Positions 28,443-38,587 are shown, counted from the stretch's first letter. The stretch: 64,000 nucleotides of DNA from Clostridium sp. AF15-31 (GCF_003461625.1 NZ_QTXL01000003.1:297299-361298); one strand, 5' to 3'. Translations and numbers: made by a program. The notes: generated by a model from the sequence alone, not told the origin.

Positions 28443-29155
28443 CAGATCATCCCCTTGATGTACAGGATGCTGCTTGTAATTCTTCCGCCGGAATGTTTTA
28501 CATAATCACGGTACTCTTCGTAGCTGATGTAGTATTTCTTACCCCATGAAGAAACGATCAGGTATTCATGGCCTGCTATTTCCTCTACTCCTGTCACAAC
28601 AACAAAATGGCTGTGAACATTTTTCTTCATGGAAGCAAGCATCCGCCCATCCTTTTCCACATACATATGGATTCCTTTATTTCCAAATACATTTGGTATA
28701 TTCGGACCAATTGATAATACAACCGGCTTATTTTTACGGATTAAATGCCTGATCTGTTTCATCATTTCCTCGTCAGATAAAAACAGTCTCCATCTGGCAC
28801 GAAGTCCAATATCATTCAGCATAAAATAACGGTTCAATGTATTCATTATCGTCACGCCTGTCATTCCTTTATACCACAGGAAAAATACATAATGCTTATA
28901 GAACCATTTCACATATTCAAGGTAATCATTTTTGTTATAAAGTCCCTTCGGCTTGTTGATCTTGCGGATTGCATCTGTCATAAGTCCGGGATTCTGTTCT
29001 GCAAGATAGATGGATATATCCGCCAGTGCGATCACTCCGCAGCCTACCTTCTGCATCTTCTTGCTCTTGCACCATGACTGATTACCACCATAGCTGATCG
29101 TATTCATGTTTTTTATTCTGATATAATCTTTATTTAACAGATAATTATTCTCCAT
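28442..29155 (-). CDS. Protein with C39-like papain-type cysteine protease fold
   Basis: 237 residues, no signal peptide or membrane helix. The N-terminal part has NQSWC followed by KVGCGVIALAD, matching the catalytic Cys/GCG region of peptidase C39-like domains, and HSHFVVVTGVE plus VSSWGKKY late in the protein matches the catalytic His and the following strand. The usual Asp/Asn after the His region is replaced by Ser-Ser-Trp, so activity is uncertain. The ATG at 29155 has AGAGGG eight bases upstream. No bacteriocin or transporter gene adjoins it, so the role is unknown; it may be an orphan cysteine peptidase or an inactive relative. Confidence 0.65.
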   Translation of the reverse strand: MENNYLLNKDYIRIKNMNTISYGGNQSWCKSKKMQKVGCGVIALADISIYLAEQNPGLMTDAIRKINKPKGLYNKNDYLEYVKWFYKHYVFFLWYKGMTGVTIMNTLNRYFMLNDIGLRARWRLFLSDEEMMKQIRHLIRKNKPVVLSIGPNIPNVFGNKGIHMYVEKDGRMLASMKKNVHSHFVVVTGVEEIAGHEYLIVSSWGKKYYISYEEYRDYVKHSGGRITSSILYIKGMI

Positions 29156-29305
29156 ATTATTCACCCTCTTATATCAAATCTTTGATAATACTTATTATCA
29201 GGCTTCTATAGAGAGATTATAACACCCATCTCCATTCACTTCAACCATTTTTTATACCACGAGAAGTAGTTTTGAAAACCATGTTTTTGTTTCTATATTT
29301 TCCCC

Positions 29306-29334
29306 TTTACTTTTCGTCCCTATTCTGCTATAAA
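29306..29334 (+). promoter_or_regulatory. Promoter of rnpB
   Basis: TTTACT and TATAAA with a 17-base spacer; the expected start falls at the first base of the RNA. Confidence 0.75.
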
Positions 29335-29340
29335 AGTAAT

Positions 29341-29685
29341 GAGCTGGACAAGTGATCGCGGCTGTCATATGACAGGTGAGGAAAGTCCGGGCTTCACAGG
29401 GCAGGGTGCCGGATAACGTCCGGTGGAGGAAACTCCCAGGCTAGTGCAACAGAAATAAACCGCCATGTATATGGTAAGGGTGGAAAGGCGAGGTAAGAGC
29501 TCACCGCTGCTTCTGGTAACAGAACAGGCTCTGTAAACCCCACTCGAAGCAAGACCAAAAAAACAGCTTCGGCTGTGAGACGAATGGCTGCCCGTCAAGT
29601 CTCAGGTAGGTCGCTTGAGCTTTATGGCAACATAAAGCCTAGATAGATGATCACTCTCGACATAACCCGGCTTATCGTCCAGCTT
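29341..29685 (+). ncRNA. rnpB: RNase P RNA, bacterial class A
   Basis: Catalytic RNA that matures tRNA 5' ends. The conserved segments are present in order: GAGGAAAGTCCGGGCT near the 5' end, GCAACAGAAA, GGTAAGAGCTCACCG, AGATAGATGATC and CATAACCCGGCTTAT at the 3' end. The terminal helix P1 pairs AGCTGGAC (29342) with GTCCAGCT (29678). Length about 345 bases. Confidence 0.96.
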
Positions 29686-29698
29686 TTATCATACTGAC

Positions 29699-29757
29699 GA
29701 TAAATGGGCTGGCTATATATGTATTCCACAGAACACATATATAGCCAGCCCATTTAT
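29699..29757. terminator. Long hairpin between rnpB and the kinase-like gene
   Basis: Arms ATAAATGGGCTGGCTATAT and ATATAGCCAGCCCATTTAT pair perfectly. No strong T-tract, but its place between convergent genes suggests a two-way terminator. Confidence 0.6.
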
Positions 29758-29791
29758 CTGTTCATTGACTTATACAAAGTGAGAATCATCC

Positions 29792-30793
29792 TCAGACTTT
29801 AAAACAGCCTCCACCGATAAACTCGCGTAAGATGGAGTTTAGTGGTACAACGGTTTCTTCCAACGGAAGAAAGCGATCAGTCAGCTCTTTTAATCGAAGA
29901 ACATCTGAATAATATGGAGACGTTTCTCCTACTGCCATCAACAGTGGTTCAATATGTTTTTTCAGCACAGAATATTCATACAACAATCCGGAATTAAACA
30001 TCACATCCGCATTGTCTTCATATGGGAATATATACTGTTCCTCTCCCTGTCTGACGGATTGCCACATCGAAAGAGTTCGTTCTATGTCATGGCCACGGGT
30101 TCGGTTATCCCGGACGATCCGGCGGATCAGCCGGCTGTCCAGTGTAGAAATCTTATCCTCTGATCCAATCATAAGCTGATTCAATGGACTGATATAGATT
30201 TTATATTTATCCTTATCTGAAAGTGCATATGACATTTTAGGATTCAGTGAATGGATTCCCTCCAGAATCAAAACATCCTGAGTCCCTATACGCAAATCAT
30301 CCCCTTTGTACAGTCTTCTGCCATTCATAAAATCAAATTCCGGCAGTTCAACTGTCTGTCCGCTTAACAACTGATTCATATCATGATTCAGTAATTCTAC
30401 ATCCAAAGCTTCCAGACATTCAAAATTATAATTTCCATTTTCATCCTTTGGATTATCTTCCCGATTGATAAAATAATTATCAACTGCAATCGGATGCGGA
30501 TGCAGTCCAAGTGCACAAAGCTGTATACTAAGCCGGTGTGAAAATGTCGTCTTTCCGGCAGAGCTTGGTCCTGCGATCATCACAATCCTTTTTTTCTCTC
30601 TGCGGATACTTCTGGCTATATCATAGATCGCATTCTGCTGCATGGCTTCACATACAAGGACCAATTTCGTGCCTTTCCCTGCTTCTACGATCTCATTGAT
30701 CTTTTCAACCGAATCAGCCCCTACACGGACTGCCCATTTCTTTGCAAGCTCTTTTAAAGTCAGCACGCTGTTATGTACCGCTTTTTCGCTCAT
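29792..30793 (-). CDS. Uridine kinase-like P-loop nucleoside kinase, short form
   Basis: 333 residues. The P-loop is GPSSAGKTTF (about residue 72), followed by DNYFINRE, EGIHSLNP, TRGHD, FPYEDNADVMFNS and the C-terminal SILREFIGG, all conserved in the uridine kinase/phosphoribulokinase-like nucleoside kinase family. Family members in Clostridia are usually about 550 residues with N-terminal TGS and ThrRS second-additional domains; here only about 60 residues precede the kinase core and the trmK stop is 70 bases upstream, so the missing domains were lost. The ATG at 30793 has GGAGG 12 bases away, a long spacing. Substrate not known. Confidence 0.82.
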   Translation of the reverse strand: MSEKAVHNSVLTLKELAKKWAVRVGADSVEKINEIVEAGKGTKLVLVCEAMQQNAIYDIARSIRREKKRIVMIAGPSSAGKTTFSHRLSIQLCALGLHPHPIAVDNYFINREDNPKDENGNYNFECLEALDVELLNHDMNQLLSGQTVELPEFDFMNGRRLYKGDDLRIGTQDVLILEGIHSLNPKMSYALSDKDKYKIYISPLNQLMIGSEDKISTLDSRLIRRIVRDNRTRGHDIERTLSMWQSVRQGEEQYIFPYEDNADVMFNSGLLYEYSVLKKHIEPLLMAVGETSPYYSDVLRLKELTDRFLPLEETVVPLNSILREFIGGGCFKV

Positions 30794-30863
30794 ATTTCTA
30801 ATAAACCTCCAAAAACCTTCTGTCAACAAAGGTCACTGATGATCATATCATCCACGATCTCTG

Positions 30864-31598
30864 TCATCCATCTATGCCATATACCTGCTTCAAAACTGCA
30901 CAAATGGTCTTTTGTTCTGCTTTTACTGTCTTCAGCCGTTTTGCCGCATTCTCCGTATTCTTACCACTTAGGCTGTTGATCAGCCCGGCCGTTGTTTCCC
31001 GCCGTTTTACCAGCCACGACCGTAAAACCGGATCTTTCTTTCGTAACAGGCTTCCACCATACATATAGCACCAGTCATCAGCAAGCTTTGAACAATCATA
31101 TTCATCCTTCTGCACCATCTCATGAACCCTTACGTCCAACAGGTTATAATATTTTCCGGCATCGATCAGCATCTGTTCATCTGCAAGATGATATCCTTTT
31201 TCTGCCAGATATCGTCTGACCTTTTCAATATCCGACTGTGGTTGAAGCACAAGCTGATCACAACGTGTGACCACCTCTTCGCCGCGTTCCAGAATGTCGA
31301 TCATCAACATACCGCCCATTCCAGCCAGAACAACAGCATTTACCTCGCCCGGTACAATTGTATCAAGCCCGTCACCCATACGAATCTCAATCTGATCCGA
31401 CAGGTTCATTGCCTCTATATTCCGTTTTGCGATCGTAATCGGTCCTCGTCTGACATCGGATGCGATCACCCGTTTTGCTCTGTGCTGTTCTACCAGATAT
31501 ATCGATACAAATGCATGATCGCATCCGATGTCTCCGACTGCATCACACGGCTGTATCATATCTGCAACCGACTGCATCCGTTTCGACAGTTCTATCAT
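30864..31598 (-). CDS. trmK: tRNA (adenine22-N1)-methyltransferase
   Basis: SAM-dependent methylase of adenine 22 in tRNA. The 244 residues open with ELSKRMQSVADMI and the SAM-binding GDIGCDHA, then GDGLD, and the family motif AGMGG (about 106). It lies 18 bases after rpoD, the usual place for trmK in Firmicutes. GGAGAG precedes the ATG. Confidence 0.93.
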   Translation of the reverse strand: MIELSKRMQSVADMIQPCDAVGDIGCDHAFVSIYLVEQHRAKRVIASDVRRGPITIAKRNIEAMNLSDQIEIRMGDGLDTIVPGEVNAVVLAGMGGMLMIDILERGEEVVTRCDQLVLQPQSDIEKVRRYLAEKGYHLADEQMLIDAGKYYNLLDVRVHEMVQKDEYDCSKLADDWCYMYGGSLLRKKDPVLRSWLVKRRETTAGLINSLSGKNTENAAKRLKTVKAEQKTICAVLKQVYGIDG

Positions 31599-31616
31599 AT
31601 GCTCTCCATCCCTATT

Positions 31617-32750
31617 TTAGTATATATAATCTCTCAGTTTTCTGCTTCTGCTTGGATGTCTGAGCTTCCGAAGAGCCTTTGCCTCGATCTGACGGATACG
31701 CTCTCTGGTTACATTAAATTCCTTACCAACCTCTTCCAGTGTTCTTGCTCTTCCATCTTCCAGACCAAAACGAAGGGTAAGTACCTTCTTTTCACGTTCG
31801 GTCAGCGTATCAAGTACCTCAACCAACTGTTCCTTCAATAAAGTAAATGCTGCAGCATCTGCCGGAACCGGCATATTATCATCCGGAATAAAATCACCCA
31901 GATGGCTGTCTTCCTCCTCACCGATAGGTGTCTCCAAAGATACCGGCTCCTGTGAAATCTTCAAAATCTCACGCACACGTTCAACCGGAATATCCATAAC
32001 TTCTGCGATCTCCTCCGGCTGTGGCTCCCTGCCAAGTTCCTGTAATAACTGTCTGGATACACGGATCAGCTTGTTGATCGTTTCTACCATATGAACCGGA
32101 ATACGGATTGTTCTTGCCTGATCTGCGATTGCTCTTGTAATTGCCTGACGGATCCACCATGTTGCATATGTGGAGAATTTATAACCTTTTCTGTAGTCAA
32201 ATTTTTCTACTGCTTTGATCAGTCCAAGGTTTCCTTCCTGGATCAGATCAAGGAACAGCATACCGCGTCCGACATAACGCTTTGCAATGCTGACAACCAG
32301 ACGGAGGTTTGCCTCTGCAAGCTTCTGTTTTGCCTGCTCATCACCTTCTTCCATACGTTTTGCCAGTTCAATTTCTTCCTCTGCACTCAGAAGAGGTACT
32401 TTACCAATTTCCTTCAGGTACATTCTGACAGGATCCTCGATGCTGACACCGTCCGGCACAGAAATGTCGATCTTATCTACATCCACATCATCTTCCAGAT
32501 CCTCTAACAAAAGCTCCTCATCGTCATCCTCTTCTGTGATCGTCAGAATATCTACATTGTGGCTCTCTAAAAATGAAAAGATCTGCTCCATCCGTTCCAG
32601 ATTCAGCTCAATTTCTTTCGCATCATTAAAGTAACGGATGATCTCTGTATCTTCAATTACCATCTTTTTCTTTTTTGCCATCTCAAGCAGACCCTGCAGC
32701 TTCGCCTGAAATTTCTCTTCAATCTGCTCTTTATTCTCTTTTGATTCCAT
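31617..32750 (-). CDS. rpoD: RNA polymerase primary sigma factor SigA/RpoD
   Basis: Housekeeping sigma factor, 377 residues. Region 1.2 onward is complete: [11 protein letters not shown], the 2.4 core [16 protein letters not shown], region 3 ([11 protein letters not shown]) and region 4 with the -35 recognition helix [19 protein letters not shown]. An acidic stretch ([20 protein letters not shown], about residues 72-95) lies between the N-terminal region and 1.2, as in other Gram-positive SigA. It recognises the many TTGACA/TATAAT promoters in this window. GGAGG precedes the ATG; it follows dnaG by 40 bases. Confidence 0.97.
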   Translation of the reverse strand: MESKENKEQIEEKFQAKLQGLLEMAKKKKMVIEDTEIIRYFNDAKEIELNLERMEQIFSFLESHNVDILTITEEDDDEELLLEDLEDDVDVDKIDISVPDGVSIEDPVRMYLKEIGKVPLLSAEEEIELAKRMEEGDEQAKQKLAEANLRLVVSIAKRYVGRGMLFLDLIQEGNLGLIKAVEKFDYRKGYKFSTYATWWIRQAITRAIADQARTIRIPVHMVETINKLIRVSRQLLQELGREPQPEEIAEVMDIPVERVREILKISQEPVSLETPIGEEEDSHLGDFIPDDNMPVPADAAAFTLLKEQLVEVLDTLTEREKKVLTLRFGLEDGRARTLEEVGKEFNVTRERIRQIEAKALRKLRHPSRSRKLRDYIY

Positions 32751-32790
32751 AAATCATGATCCTCCATAAATATATAATAGTTTATCCATT

Positions 32791-34560
32791 CTATAAGGAA
32801 ATATGCAGCTTTGTAAGATTCGCTTTGGCACGTATGAGGCTCTGCATCTCGCTTATATCATTTGTCTTTGCCAGCTTATCTTCTATACTGCTTAAACTTA
32901 TCTTTTTTACAACATCGGTCACTGCATTGTTAATTTCTTCCTGCGTCATATCAATTCCGATGTTCGTCTGAAGCATCTCTGCCACCAGCCGCTGTTCCTC
33001 CAACGACTCAAATGTCGTCACGATGCTCGCAGGCTCTACCCTGCCATTCTCCCGATACTGGGAATACAGCTTATCAGCAACCACCCGGTAAACACCATCT
33101 TCAAAGCAGGTTTCATCAATGATTCCATCCAGTTTCTGAAATAATCCCGGTTCGTTGACCATCCATGTCAGAAGCAGCTTCATTGGTTTATTCTTTGCCG
33201 GATCGGCAGCTCTGCTTTCATGCTCTGCCCGCCGTTCTTCCCGTTCTACAATCTCTGACCGCGGGACACCTGCAATTCCGTATTTGTGTACCAGATCTGC
33301 AAGACCTGCCTTGTCAATATGGTATAGGTTCGATACCGCTTCTATATAATTATTACGCTCCAGCACTTCTTCTATCTGTGCCAGTCGTTTTGCTGTCTCA
33401 TTGTGAAAGGAGGTTCGCTCCTCCGGATCGTTCAGATTGTATTGTTCCGACAGCATACGAACCTCAAACATGATCGCGCTTTCTGCATTTTTGATCCGCT
33501 CCTCAAAGGCTTCACTGCCAAGTGTCTGAATAAATTCATCCGGGTCCTTATGTGGCCGCATATTAATGACTCTCGCCGAAATACCTACTTCACGCATGAT
33601 GGATATAACCTTCAGCGTAGCCGCAACACCCGCGCCATCGCTGTCATATGCCAGATATACTTCATTTGTATATCGCTTCAATATATTGGCATGTCCAAAG
33701 GTAAATGCAGTTCCAAGTGATGCTACCGCATTATCAAATCCTGCCTGATGCATAGATATGACATCCATGTAGCCCTCGCAGCAGATAAACCCTTTTCGTC
33801 GGCTCCTCCTGGCAATATTCATCGCAAACAGATTCCGGCTCTTATCAAATACAACTGTATCACTGGTGTTGATATACTTTGGTTTTCCATCACCCATGAC
33901 TCGTCCGCCAAATCCGATCACCTTGCCATTGATATCCAGGATCGGTATCATCGCACGATTCCAGAACTTGTCCGATCCGCCATTTTTCTCATCGATCACA
34001 ACCAGACCGGAGTCCTTTAACTCTGCATCTGTATATCCTTTTCCTTTCAGGTAACGATACAGATCATCCCGGTAAATGTCTGCATATCCCAGACCGAACT
34101 GATTGATCGTTTCATCCGAAAGACCTCTGCCCTTAAAATACTCATAGGCTTTCTTTCCATGCTCTGTATGCCGCATGATATAATGAAAATATGCTGCTGC
34201 GGTCTTATTCATATCCCGAAGCAATATTTTATATTTCTCTCTTGATGCATCCTGTCCGGACTGATTACTCTCCGGCAGCGTCATGCCTGCCTTATCCGCC
34301 AGATACTGTACGGCTTCCGGGAATGACATATTCTCATATTCCATGATAAATGTAAATACATTTCCTCCAGCTCCGCATCCGAAACAATGATACAACTGCT
34401 TGTCCCGGTCCACCTTAAAAGACGGTGTCTTTTCATGATGGAATGGACAACAGGCTTCAAACGTCCTTCCTTTTTTCCTGAGACTGACATACCCCGATAT
34501 CACATTCACAATATCATTTCTGGATATCACCTCATCTATCACTTCATCTGAATAGTACAA
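32791..34560 (-). CDS. dnaG: DNA primase
   Basis: Makes RNA primers at the replication fork. 589 residues: the N-terminal zinc-binding domain is CCPFHHEKTPSF...YHCFGCGAGG (about 37-65), the catalytic TOPRIM domain includes CEGYMDVIS and YDSDGAG, and the C-terminal part is the helicase-interaction region. The start is TTG at 34560, preceded by AAGGAAGGG; no better start exists before the conserved DEVISRNDIV. Second gene of dgt-dnaG-rpoD-trmK. Confidence 0.96.
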   Translation of the reverse strand: MYYSDEVIDEVISRNDIVNVISGYVSLRKKGRTFEACCPFHHEKTPSFKVDRDKQLYHCFGCGAGGNVFTFIMEYENMSFPEAVQYLADKAGMTLPESNQSGQDASREKYKILLRDMNKTAAAYFHYIMRHTEHGKKAYEYFKGRGLSDETINQFGLGYADIYRDDLYRYLKGKGYTDAELKDSGLVVIDEKNGGSDKFWNRAMIPILDINGKVIGFGGRVMGDGKPKYINTSDTVVFDKSRNLFAMNIARRSRRKGFICCEGYMDVISMHQAGFDNAVASLGTAFTFGHANILKRYTNEVYLAYDSDGAGVAATLKVISIMREVGISARVINMRPHKDPDEFIQTLGSEAFEERIKNAESAIMFEVRMLSEQYNLNDPEERTSFHNETAKRLAQIEEVLERNNYIEAVSNLYHIDKAGLADLVHKYGIAGVPRSEIVEREERRAEHESRAADPAKNKPMKLLLTWMVNEPGLFQKLDGIIDETCFEDGVYRVVADKLYSQYRENGRVEPASIVTTFESLEEQRLVAEMLQTNIGIDMTQEEINNAVTDVVKKISLSSIEDKLAKTNDISEMQSLIRAKANLTKLHISL

Positions 34561-34653
34561 CGACTACCCTTCCTTTCCAATTCAACTACTTTCTATCTAT
34601 ACGCCCATAAGCTTCTGTCCAAACACATCTTTCTTACGGATTGCAGTCTCATC

Positions 34654-35661
34654 TCAGACACCCTTCCATGCACCTGGAACATAGATCTCCTTAAATGTCT
34701 CGATCGCATAGTTGTCCGTCATCCCTGCTATATAATCACAAATCACCGTCGTAAGATCTTCACCCATATAGAGCATCTCTATACTCTCATTATTCAATCT
34801 CGACTGATCTTCCATGTAATAATCATATAATATCTCTAATAACTTTTCTGCTTTTACTTCCTCGCTCTTTGCCACCGGATTCGTATACAGATATTCAAAC
34901 ATATATCTGCGGAGAGCTGATAATGCATCTCCGATCTCCTCTGACATCTCAACTGTATCAGTACCATAGCTGGTATCAATCACGTCATGGATCAGACAGT
35001 CCAATCGATCTCTGGTATTGTTGCCAAGTACCTTAACGATACTAACCGGAAGATCGGATTCTTTCATAATTCCACCTCGAATTGCATCATCCATATCATG
35101 ATTTACATATGCAATCTTATCTGCCAACCGGACGATTTTTCCTTCCAATGTTGCCGGCGTACAGGATGTCTTATGATTCAACATTCCATCTCTGACTTCC
35201 CATGTCAGATTCAACCCTGCTCCCCTTTTCTCCAGTTTTTCCACCACACGCACACTCTGTTCATTATGCTGAAACGACCTGCCGGAACATCTGGACAATG
35301 CCCGTTCTCCTGCATGTCCAAATGGTGTATGCCCCAGATCATGACCAAGTGCGATTGCTTCTGTCAGATCCTCATTCAGACGAAGCGATCTTGCGATCGT
35401 TCTTGCAATCTGCGCCACCTCAAGGGTATGCGTCAGTCTCGTTCTGTAATGATCATCTCCCGGTGACAGGAATACCTGTGTCTTATGCTTCAGGCGACGG
35501 AACGCCTTACAGTGAATGATCCTATCTCTGTCCCTCTGATAGACCGTCCGAAGATCACACTGTTCTTCCTCCTTGTCCCTGCCTCTGCTCTGATCACTGA
35601 ATGATGCATATGGGCTCAGGATCTCATGTTCTTGTCGCTCCTGTTTTTCACGAATCAGCAT
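34654..35661 (-). CDS. dgt: Deoxyguanosinetriphosphate triphosphohydrolase-like HD protein
   Basis: HD-domain dNTPase of 335 residues; family members split dGTP into deoxyguanosine and triphosphate and can tune dNTP pools. Motifs: the substrate-loop Arg/His RTRLTHTLEVAQIARTIA, the HD metal pair ALGHDLGHTPFGHAGE and a late Asp in YVNHDMDDA. It heads the macromolecular-synthesis gene group, just before dnaG. GGAGG lies 10 bases before the ATG. Confidence 0.92.
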   Translation of the reverse strand: MLIREKQERQEHEILSPYASFSDQSRGRDKEEEQCDLRTVYQRDRDRIIHCKAFRRLKHKTQVFLSPGDDHYRTRLTHTLEVAQIARTIARSLRLNEDLTEAIALGHDLGHTPFGHAGERALSRCSGRSFQHNEQSVRVVEKLEKRGAGLNLTWEVRDGMLNHKTSCTPATLEGKIVRLADKIAYVNHDMDDAIRGGIMKESDLPVSIVKVLGNNTRDRLDCLIHDVIDTSYGTDTVEMSEEIGDALSALRRYMFEYLYTNPVAKSEEVKAEKLLEILYDYYMEDQSRLNNESIEMLYMGEDLTTVICDYIAGMTDNYAIETFKEIYVPGAWKGV

Positions 35662-35699
35662 ATTTTACCATCCTCCATGGTCAATATAACGAATATAGC

Positions 35700-35739
35700 A
35701 AAAAAGTCCGTACAATTTTATTATTCTACAGACTTTTTC
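35700..35739 (-). terminator. Terminator of the sugar ABC-DUF624 operon
   Basis: Stem AAAAGTCTGTA / TACGGACTTTT (one wobble) with TTTTTT on the minus strand, before dgt. Confidence 0.75.
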
Positions 35740-35783
35740 ATTTTCCTTTATTTTATTATTAAAGAAACTATTTTGTTTTTCTT

Positions 35784-36536
35784 TTATTTTCCCTCTTCAT
35801 CCACTGGTTCCGATTCATCCGGTTCATCTTCCTTCGCTGCTTCTTCCGCAGCTTTTCTCTCCTTCTCTGCAGTATCAATGATTCTTTGTTCATTCAACCG
35901 GAATATCTTTCGTATCGTATGCGTTGTTCCCCACGCAATTGCCCCAAACAAAAGCAACAGCCACATATACCAGATACTCACAAACACAACCGGATATTTC
36001 ACACAGATAAATATCGGAACAAACCATGCGATAACGACCTTTACCCATGACCACAGGTAAGTTATTGAAAGTACCATTGCATTTCTTACCGTGATACTCA
36101 ACGCATTATTATACCTTGCAATTAACGGAAATAAAAACGGTACAACAAGTGCAACTAATACTGCCTCAATTATAAGCACAAATGTATAAAATGTTGAAAT
36201 AAACCCTGTCACCCGCTTGATCATAATATATTCAGCCAACATTACAGCAACTGCAACGAGCAACAGTAAAAACGCAATCGTAGATTGTTTGAAACTACGC
36301 TTAAACTCATGAATGAAACCAGAAACAACAGTTTCCTCTTCATCTTCCTGAAGTCGGATGCACATTGCATACAATGCAGTAAATGATGCACCAATCGTAA
36401 AGATTGGAATGCATCCCACCACAAAGCAGATATTTAATGCAAACATTGTTCCAAATGCATCCATTGCGCGTCTCAAAAACGGTTCTTTATCCCTTCCGCT
36501 ATTCTTGTTGTCTTGATTGTTTGTCATTTCATTCAT
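35784..36536 (-). CDS. DUF624 (YesL-like) membrane protein
   Basis: 250 residues with five or six helices and an acidic C-terminus (DEPDESEPVDEE). The opening pattern PFLRRAMDAFGTMF...NICFVVGCIPIFTIGASFTAL is that of DUF624/YesL, often encoded beside CUT1 sugar transporters in Firmicutes; the exact function is not known. The ATG at 36536 has GAGG eight bases upstream. It is the last gene of the operon, separated from the second permease by a strong hairpin (about 36605-36652, ATAATGT.GGTATCG arms) that may lower its expression. Confidence 0.85.
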   Translation of the reverse strand: MNEMTNNQDNKNSGRDKEPFLRRAMDAFGTMFALNICFVVGCIPIFTIGASFTALYAMCIRLQEDEEETVVSGFIHEFKRSFKQSTIAFLLLLVAVAVMLAEYIMIKRVTGFISTFYTFVLIIEAVLVALVVPFLFPLIARYNNALSITVRNAMVLSITYLWSWVKVVIAWFVPIFICVKYPVVFVSIWYMWLLLLFGAIAWGTTHTIRKIFRLNEQRIIDTAEKERKAAEEAAKEDEPDESEPVDEEGK

Positions 36537-36668
36537 CAAATTTTCCTCATAAACAAAAATATAGAGAACCTGCTACAGCAGCTTCTCCTCACTTATTCAG
36601 TATATATAATGTGGGTATCGATCGCCCATGGCTTCCGATACCTACATTATATTTTATAAAAGACCTCT

Positions 36669-37538
36669 TTACTCCTTTACACCACCAAGTGCTACACCTG
36701 CGATAATGTACTTAGAAAGGAAGAAGTACATAACCAGAATTGGAAGTACTGTAGTGAAAAGTCCACAGTAAATCTGACCCCAGTCTCTTGACTTATCATT
36801 TGCCTTTAACGCTGAAACGTACATAGGCATTGTCTGCTTCTGTCTCTCTGTTGCAAGAATAATTGAAGGTGTATACAGGTTATTCCATGATGCAACGAAT
36901 CCGAAGATCGCCTGTGTTGCCATAGCCGGTTTCAACAGCGGAAGTACAATCGTATTGAATGTATGAATTTCTCCCGATCCATCGATTCTGGCTGCTTCAA
37001 CGATCTCAACTGAAAGACCTGTTTCCATGTACTGCTTCATGAAATAAACAGTAGTAGGAGCAGCGATTGCCGGAATAATCAGTGATAAGAATGATCCGTA
37101 TAAGTGTGTTAAGTTACAAATCTTAATGAAACCAACGATTGATACCTGCTGAGGAATCATCATGATCGCATATATAAAGCCCCATGCAAACTTCTTTAAC
37201 TTGAAGTTATATACTGTAACTGCATAAGCTGTTAATGATCCGAAATAGATCTGCAATGCTGTAGCCGGAACAGTAACCAGTAAAGAGTTTAACATAGCCC
37301 GAAGTACGTTAACACCACTTGTTTTTTCACTACCTGCTAACAAACCTTTGAAGTTCGTAATAAATTCTCCACCCGGTATTAATTTAATACCTGTAACAAT
37401 TTCTGTTGACTTTAAAGTAGAGTTAATGATCAAAATATAAAATGGCAATATCGACAGGAAACAAAGCAAGATACAAACGACGTATCTGACAATCTTGCCT
37501 CCTGATACTTTTGATTCTGTCTGATCCACTTTGTTCAC
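36669..37538 (-). CDS. CUT1 sugar ABC transporter permease, MalG-like
   Basis: Inner-membrane permease with six helices, 289 residues. The ATPase-contact EAA loop reads EAARIDGSGEIHTFNTIVLPLLKPA. It begins at a GTG directly after the preceding stop; a second GTG three codons later fits the AAGGTAGGTG site better, so the start is uncertain by nine bases. It pairs with the MalF-like protein. No ATPase gene is present here, so it probably shares an MsmX-type ATPase encoded elsewhere. Confidence 0.92.
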   Translation of the reverse strand: MNKVDQTESKVSGGKIVRYVVCILLCFLSILPFYILIINSTLKSTEIVTGIKLIPGGEFITNFKGLLAGSEKTSGVNVLRAMLNSLLVTVPATALQIYFGSLTAYAVTVYNFKLKKFAWGFIYAIMMIPQQVSIVGFIKICNLTHLYGSFLSLIIPAIAAPTTVYFMKQYMETGLSVEIVEAARIDGSGEIHTFNTIVLPLLKPAMATQAIFGFVASWNNLYTPSIILATERQKQTMPMYVSALKANDKSRDWGQIYCGLFTTVLPILVMYFFLSKYIIAGVALGGVKE

Positions 37539-38483
37539 CTACCTTCCATCCTTTGATGATTTTTCTGCTGTTAATCTGTAGAACAGTAAGCTGATAATCA
37601 GTGTGAATGCAAAAAGCATAACTGAATATGCAGCGGCTTTACCATAATCCTGTGTACCTCCGGCACTTACATACTTCTTAATCAGCATTACGACTGTTGT
37701 TGTTGAATTAACGGATGATCCACTGCCTGTTACAACTACAGGACCGCCCTCATTGAACAACTGAGGAATATCGTACATCTGTAAACCACCGATAGCTGAT
37801 GTTACAAGTGTATACTGTAAGATCGGCTTTAACAATGGAAGTGTAATCTTGAAGAACTGCTGTTTAGATGAAGCACCATCTACGCTTGCAGCCTCATACA
37901 GGGATGGGTTAATACCTAAGATACCTGCACAAAGAACGATCATTGTATTACCATACCACATCCAGAACTGAATGAAAGCAATGATGATCAATGATGCCCA
38001 GCCATGATTTAAGATACCACCCTTATCACACCAGCCAAGGTCTTTGAAAATAGTCGTGATAGGACCATTAACCTCGAACATACCGTAGAATAATACGGCG
38101 ATTGTAGCTGCTGTAATAATGTTAGGCATATACATGATAACCTTGTAAATACCGCTTCCCTTTAACTTGATCTTGATGTCTGTAAACCATGCAGCAAGAA
38201 GTAAAGCCAATAAAATCTGTGGAATGAAGTTTAAGATCCACAGAACTACTGTTACCATTAATGACTGCCAGAACTCGCTACCAGTCTTTGCAAATACATA
38301 GTTTGTAAAGTTTCCAAGACCAACCGTCTCAGTTACATATCTACCATTTTTAGCGGAATAGATAAATGAATTATAAAAAGTATAAAGAAGAGGATACAGC
38401 TGAAAAACTAAGAATACAAGAAAGAATGGAATGAGAAAAAGTAAACCATATTTTCCATATTCAACTGTCTTATTCTTTTTCAT
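37539..38483 (-). CDS. CUT1 sugar ABC transporter permease, MalF-like
   Basis: Six-helix permease, 314 residues, opening KYGLLFLIPFFLVFLVFQLYP. The EAA loop reads YEAASVDGASSKQQFFKITLPLL. The ATG at 38483 (MKKNK) is preferred over an upstream in-frame start because GGGGGTG precedes it and the usual short N-terminus results. It partners the MalG-like subunit and the lipoprotein encoded upstream. Confidence 0.92.
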   Translation of the reverse strand: MKKNKTVEYGKYGLLFLIPFFLVFLVFQLYPLLYTFYNSFIYSAKNGRYVTETVGLGNFTNYVFAKTGSEFWQSLMVTVVLWILNFIPQILLALLLAAWFTDIKIKLKGSGIYKVIMYMPNIITAATIAVLFYGMFEVNGPITTIFKDLGWCDKGGILNHGWASLIIIAFIQFWMWYGNTMIVLCAGILGINPSLYEAASVDGASSKQQFFKITLPLLKPILQYTLVTSAIGGLQMYDIPQLFNEGGPVVVTGSGSSVNSTTTVVMLIKKYVSAGGTQDYGKAAAYSVMLFAFTLIISLLFYRLTAEKSSKDGR

Positions 38484-38587
38484 TGTGTAAGAGCACCCCC
38501 TAAAAATTAATCGTTTATAGTACACACGCACCAGCAACTTTCATTACTGATGCGTGCAAATTGTGTTACTTAATCAGTTTTTAGGGA

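Noticed and set aside
29206..29340. Riboswitch or T-box upstream of rnpB
   Set aside because: Only a promoter and AT-rich sequence are seen; no conserved T-box or riboswitch core.
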